64,000 nt of DNA from assembly GCA_963677815.1 (NCBI GenBank), contig OY782499.1, positions 2,046,001-2,110,000 of the forward strand, given 5' to 3'. This document shows, in pieces, positions 61,697-64,000 of this stretch; within the stretch, counting starts at the first letter, position 1, and every line of letters begins with the position of its first letter. The DNA is from JAEKNW01 sp963677815 (GTDB lineage: Bacteria; Cloacimonadota; Cloacimonadia; Cloacimonadales; JAFGVF01). The position numbers and the translations under genes are program-made. Below the pieces are notes generated by a model. It was not told the origin of the DNA and did no database searches. It was given only the letters and a program-made list of their open reading frames with translations.

Positions 61697-63592
61697 TTAT
61701 TCACTTAAGTCTAAATACTCTTCTTCAAGAAACTGTAATTGATTGTATTCTTGGTCAAGTAAATCATCAATTTCTTCACTTCTTTCCTTAAGAGTTTTTA
61801 CTAAGTCATGATTAGAGTAGATAGAAGAATCACTATACATTTCTTCTATTTCAAGTTTTTCATCTTCTAATTCATGAATTTTGTCTTCTTTTTCTTGAAT
61901 TTGTGACATTAATTTTTCTAGGATGTAAGGATTTACTTTTTTCTTTCTATCTGTATCCTTAACTTTATTCGAAGTGTCTAGATTATCTTTCTTACTTGTT
62001 GTTTCGCACAAAAATTCAGATAAGATATCATCCCAATCAGCCTTACTCTCTTTAATTTTTTTATCTTTGAAAAGCCAAAATTTGTTAGCTAATTTTGAGA
62101 TAAAGTTACGGTCATGAGAAACAAATATAATAGTTCCTTGATAATCTTTTAAAGAAGTTATAAGGTCATCAACCATCATAATATCAAGGTGATTAGTAGG
62201 TTCATCTAGTAAGAGGACATTAGGTTGTTGATGGATTAAAAGAGCCAAGTTTAATCTTGCCTTCTCTCCCCCACTCATAAATTCTATTGGCTTATCAACA
62301 TCATCACCTGTGAACCCATAACGAGCAAGATATTTGAGAACATAACCAATAGGTTCACTTGGGACTAATTGCCAAATAGTTTCTTTAGGAGTTAATTTAG
62401 TTTCTAAGCTTGAATGAAACTGGTCAAAATATCCGATATTGATATTACTTCCAATTTTGCATTTGCCGGAAAGAAGCTGTTGCTCTTGAAGAAGAACTTT
62501 TATCAAAGTAGTTTTACCACATCCATTTCTACCTATTATAGCGATCCTATCTTGATATTGAGCTCTAACATTTATATCATTAGCTAACTTTAAAGTAGGG
62601 AAACCAAGCGATGCATTTTGAAATACAAACACATCATTCCCTGTTCTTTCGGTAGAAGAGAAAGTCAAGTTGAAGCGTTTTTCATTACCAACGGCATCAA
62701 TTATATCAAGTTTTTCTAATTGCTTTAATCTTGAACGAGCTTGAATAGTTTTTTGCGAGCCAATATTTCTCCTTACAAAATCCATAGTTGTCTCAATATG
62801 TTTTTGCTGTTGCTGGTAGGCTTTCTGTTGTTGCTCTTTTCTTAACTTCGATTCAATTTCATAAAAAGAATAATTACCTCCATAAGTCGAAATAGTCTTA
62901 TTTTCAATTTCGAAGATATTTTTCACTGTTTTATTCAAGAATTCTTTATCATGAGAAATAATTATATAAGGTATTCCAAGGTTAACAAGATAATTTTCTA
63001 ACCATGAAATCATGTGTAAATCTAAATGATTAGTAGGTTCATCAAGGAGTAATAAGTTAAAATCAGAAAGAAGAATCTTTGCTAATTCAATTCTTGTTTG
63101 TTCTCCCCCACTAAATTTATTTATCTGATTAGTCCATGTCCCTTCATTGAATCCCAATGATGTTAGAATAAGTTTGATATTTGTCTCATAATCATAAGCA
63201 CCAATTGTAAAGAATTCTTCTTCTAGTTTTGATAAAAGATTCAAATTCTCTTGCGAATGGTCACGAGATAACATCTCTCGAACTTCTTGGAGTCTTTTTT
63301 GCTTAACTAAGAAGTCGCTTCTACTTTCTAATACAGATTCATATAGTGTTGAAGATAAGTTAAGAGTATTAACTTGTTTTAAATAGGCTATTTTAGTAGA
63401 AGATGCATAATTTACTAGACCAGATGAAGCTTGTATTTCTTTGTTAATAATCTTCATCAGGGTAGTTTTACCACATCCATTTCTACCAATTAAACCAATT
63501 CTAGAATCATAATTTATATTAAATGAAATGTCCTTTAACAGATTAAAACCTGCGAAGGTCATTTCAATTTCATTTACTTGAATCAAACTCAA
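61697..63592 (-). CDS. ABC-F family ATPase (Uup/EttA-like)
   Basis: Soluble tandem ABC ATPase that acts on ribosomes. Each half has Walker A (GRNGCGKTTLMKI and GRNGCGKTTLIKV), a signature (FSGGEQTRIELAK and MSGGEKARLNLAL) and Walker B (LLLDEPTNHLD, twice). Between them lies a coiled linker with the PtIM region (about 240-300). The final 100 residues form a coiled coil (MSQIQEKEDKIHELEDEKLEIEEMY), as in Uup. At 631 aa it fits. No membrane segments, as expected for ABC-F. Which subtype it is cannot be fixed. It lies 9 nt from hutI. Confidence 0.9.
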   Translation of the reverse strand: MSLIQVNEIEMTFAGFNLLKDISFNINYDSRIGLIGRNGCGKTTLMKIINKEIQASSGLVNYASSTKIAYLKQVNTLNLSSTLYESVLESRSDFLVKQKRLQEVREMLSRDHSQENLNLLSKLEEEFFTIGAYDYETNIKLILTSLGFNEGTWTNQINKFSGGEQTRIELAKILLSDFNLLLLDEPTNHLDLHMISWLENYLVNLGIPYIIISHDKEFLNKTVKNIFEIENKTISTYGGNYSFYEIESKLRKEQQQKAYQQQQKHIETTMDFVRRNIGSQKTIQARSRLKQLEKLDIIDAVGNEKRFNLTFSSTERTGNDVFVFQNASLGFPTLKLANDINVRAQYQDRIAIIGRNGCGKTTLIKVLLQEQQLLSGKCKIGSNINIGYFDQFHSSLETKLTPKETIWQLVPSEPIGYVLKYLARYGFTGDDVDKPIEFMSGGEKARLNLALLIHQQPNVLLLDEPTNHLDIMMVDDLITSLKDYQGTIIFVSHDRNFISKLANKFWLFKDKKIKESKADWDDILSEFLCETTSKKDNLDTSNKVKDTDRKKKVNPYILEKLMSQIQEKEDKIHELEDEKLEIEEMYSDSSIYSNHDLVKTLKERSEEIDDLLDQEYNQLQFLEEEYLDLSE

Positions 63593-63601
63593 GGTATTCT
63601 C

Positions 63602-64000
63602 CTAATTTTGGTGAATAAGTTCACCTTTTTTATATACTTCTTTAATATTATTAGAACCAAAATGATATGGAAGGTATTGGTAGCTTGGCATATCTGTAAT
63701 TAATATATCAGCATACTTACCGATTTCTAAAGAACCGACTTTATCAGCCATACCAATGGCATGAGCAGCATTAATGGTAGATGCTACAATAGCTTCTGCT
63801 GGTGTCATTTTCATTTGTAGACAAGCTAGTGTGATAACAAACTGCATATTATCGCAATTGCATGAACCAGGATTGAAATCGCTGGCTAAGGCAAGTGGTG
63901 CATTATTGTCTATCATTAAGCGAGCATTAGCATAAGAGCTTAGACCCAAAGAGAAAATGGTAGCGGGAAGTAAAGTTGCAATTACTCCTTTCTTGGCTAA
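63602..64000 (-). CDS. hutI: Imidazolonepropionase, C-terminal part (cut by window edge)
   Basis: Third enzyme of histidine breakdown, a metal-dependent amidohydrolase that opens imidazolone-propionate to formiminoglutamate. The window shows its last 132 residues. The frame continues to base 64000 (LAKKGVIATLLPATIFSLGLSSY). ALASDFNPGSCNCDN has the metal-binding aspartate, and MTPAEAIVASTINAAHAIG, KVGSLEIGKYADILI and the C-terminus are typical. It stays in frame with no stop to the edge. It is upstream of the ABC-F gene on the same strand, and histidine use fits an amino-acid fermenter. Confidence 0.9.
   Translation of the reverse strand, partial: LAKKGVIATLLPATIFSLGLSSYANARLMIDNNAPLALASDFNPGSCNCDNMQFVITLACLQMKMTPAEAIVASTINAAHAIGMADKVGSLEIGKYADILITDMPSYQYLPYHFGSNNIKEVYKKGELIHQN

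Overview
The window is a 64 kb stretch of an AT-rich bacterial chromosome (about one third G+C by eye) from a strict-anaerobe type of metabolism. Both halves of a methylmalonyl-CoA route are present (mutA, mutB, meaB and a methylmalonyl-CoA epimerase), together with two separate four-gene 2-oxoacid:ferredoxin oxidoreductase operons and a PEP-synthase-like protein fused to receiver-like domains. Strong Shine-Dalgarno sequences and clear TTGACA/TATAAT promoters argue against Bacteroidetes, whose promoters and start regions look different. The gene content fits a Cloacimonadota-like or related FCB-group amino-acid fermenter or propionate syntroph. This placement is inferred from gene content, not measured.

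Layout. 1-5.6 kb (minus): lysS (cut by the window edge), rpsA with five S1 domains, and a large secreted HExxH peptidase. 5.8-7.2 kb: a REP-associated tyrosine transposase with REP hairpins upstream and also inside its own reading frame, then the first of four copies of a 56-nt dispersed palindrome. 7.2-23.2 kb (plus): mutA-mutB, meaB, rimO, a SpoVG-like gene, hflX, an aminotransferase, the first oxidoreductase operon (VOR/KOR type), murI, a degenerate M29-peptidase-like gene and pyrG. 23.3-29.9 kb (minus): yicC, a membrane protein and rnr, plus the PEP-synthase-like gene. 30.5-34.7 kb: a BirA-like protein and three methyltransferases. 34.9-39.0 kb (minus): tatD, korDABC and mce. 39.2-46.1 kb: a mix of small enzymes (flavodoxin-fold oxidoreductase, GNAT, thiamine pyrophosphokinase, M23 peptidase, a lipoprotein, rlmD, a dolichol-phosphate-mannose-synthase-like glycosyltransferase, a hexapeptide transferase and an isochorismatase). 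46.2-50.4 kb (plus): a GAF/HD-GYP protein, a TrmH-family methyltransferase, dusB and a zinc-ribbon membrane protein. 50.5-54.0 kb (minus): a specialised NusG, galE, ugd, tadA and tRNA-Ser(CGA). 54.0-64 kb (minus): rpsO, pnp and ahcY, then hutI (cut by the edge), an ABC-F ATPase, a P-loop protein, a Cas4-like-nuclease/Rad3-helicase fusion and a small membrane protein.

The genes work together in amino-acid and 2-oxoacid oxidation. Aminotransferase plus VOR would make acyl-CoAs and reduced ferredoxin. KOR makes or uses succinyl-CoA, and Mce plus MutAB (maintained by MeaB) interconvert succinyl-CoA and propionyl-CoA-derived methylmalonyl-CoA.

The most unusual signals are the four 56-nt fixed-length palindromes, three of them between convergent genes; the in-frame REP cassette inside the RAYT gene; meaB, whose conserved N-terminus runs upstream of every ATG and seems to start at ATT; and a BirA homologue with an altered active-site loop.
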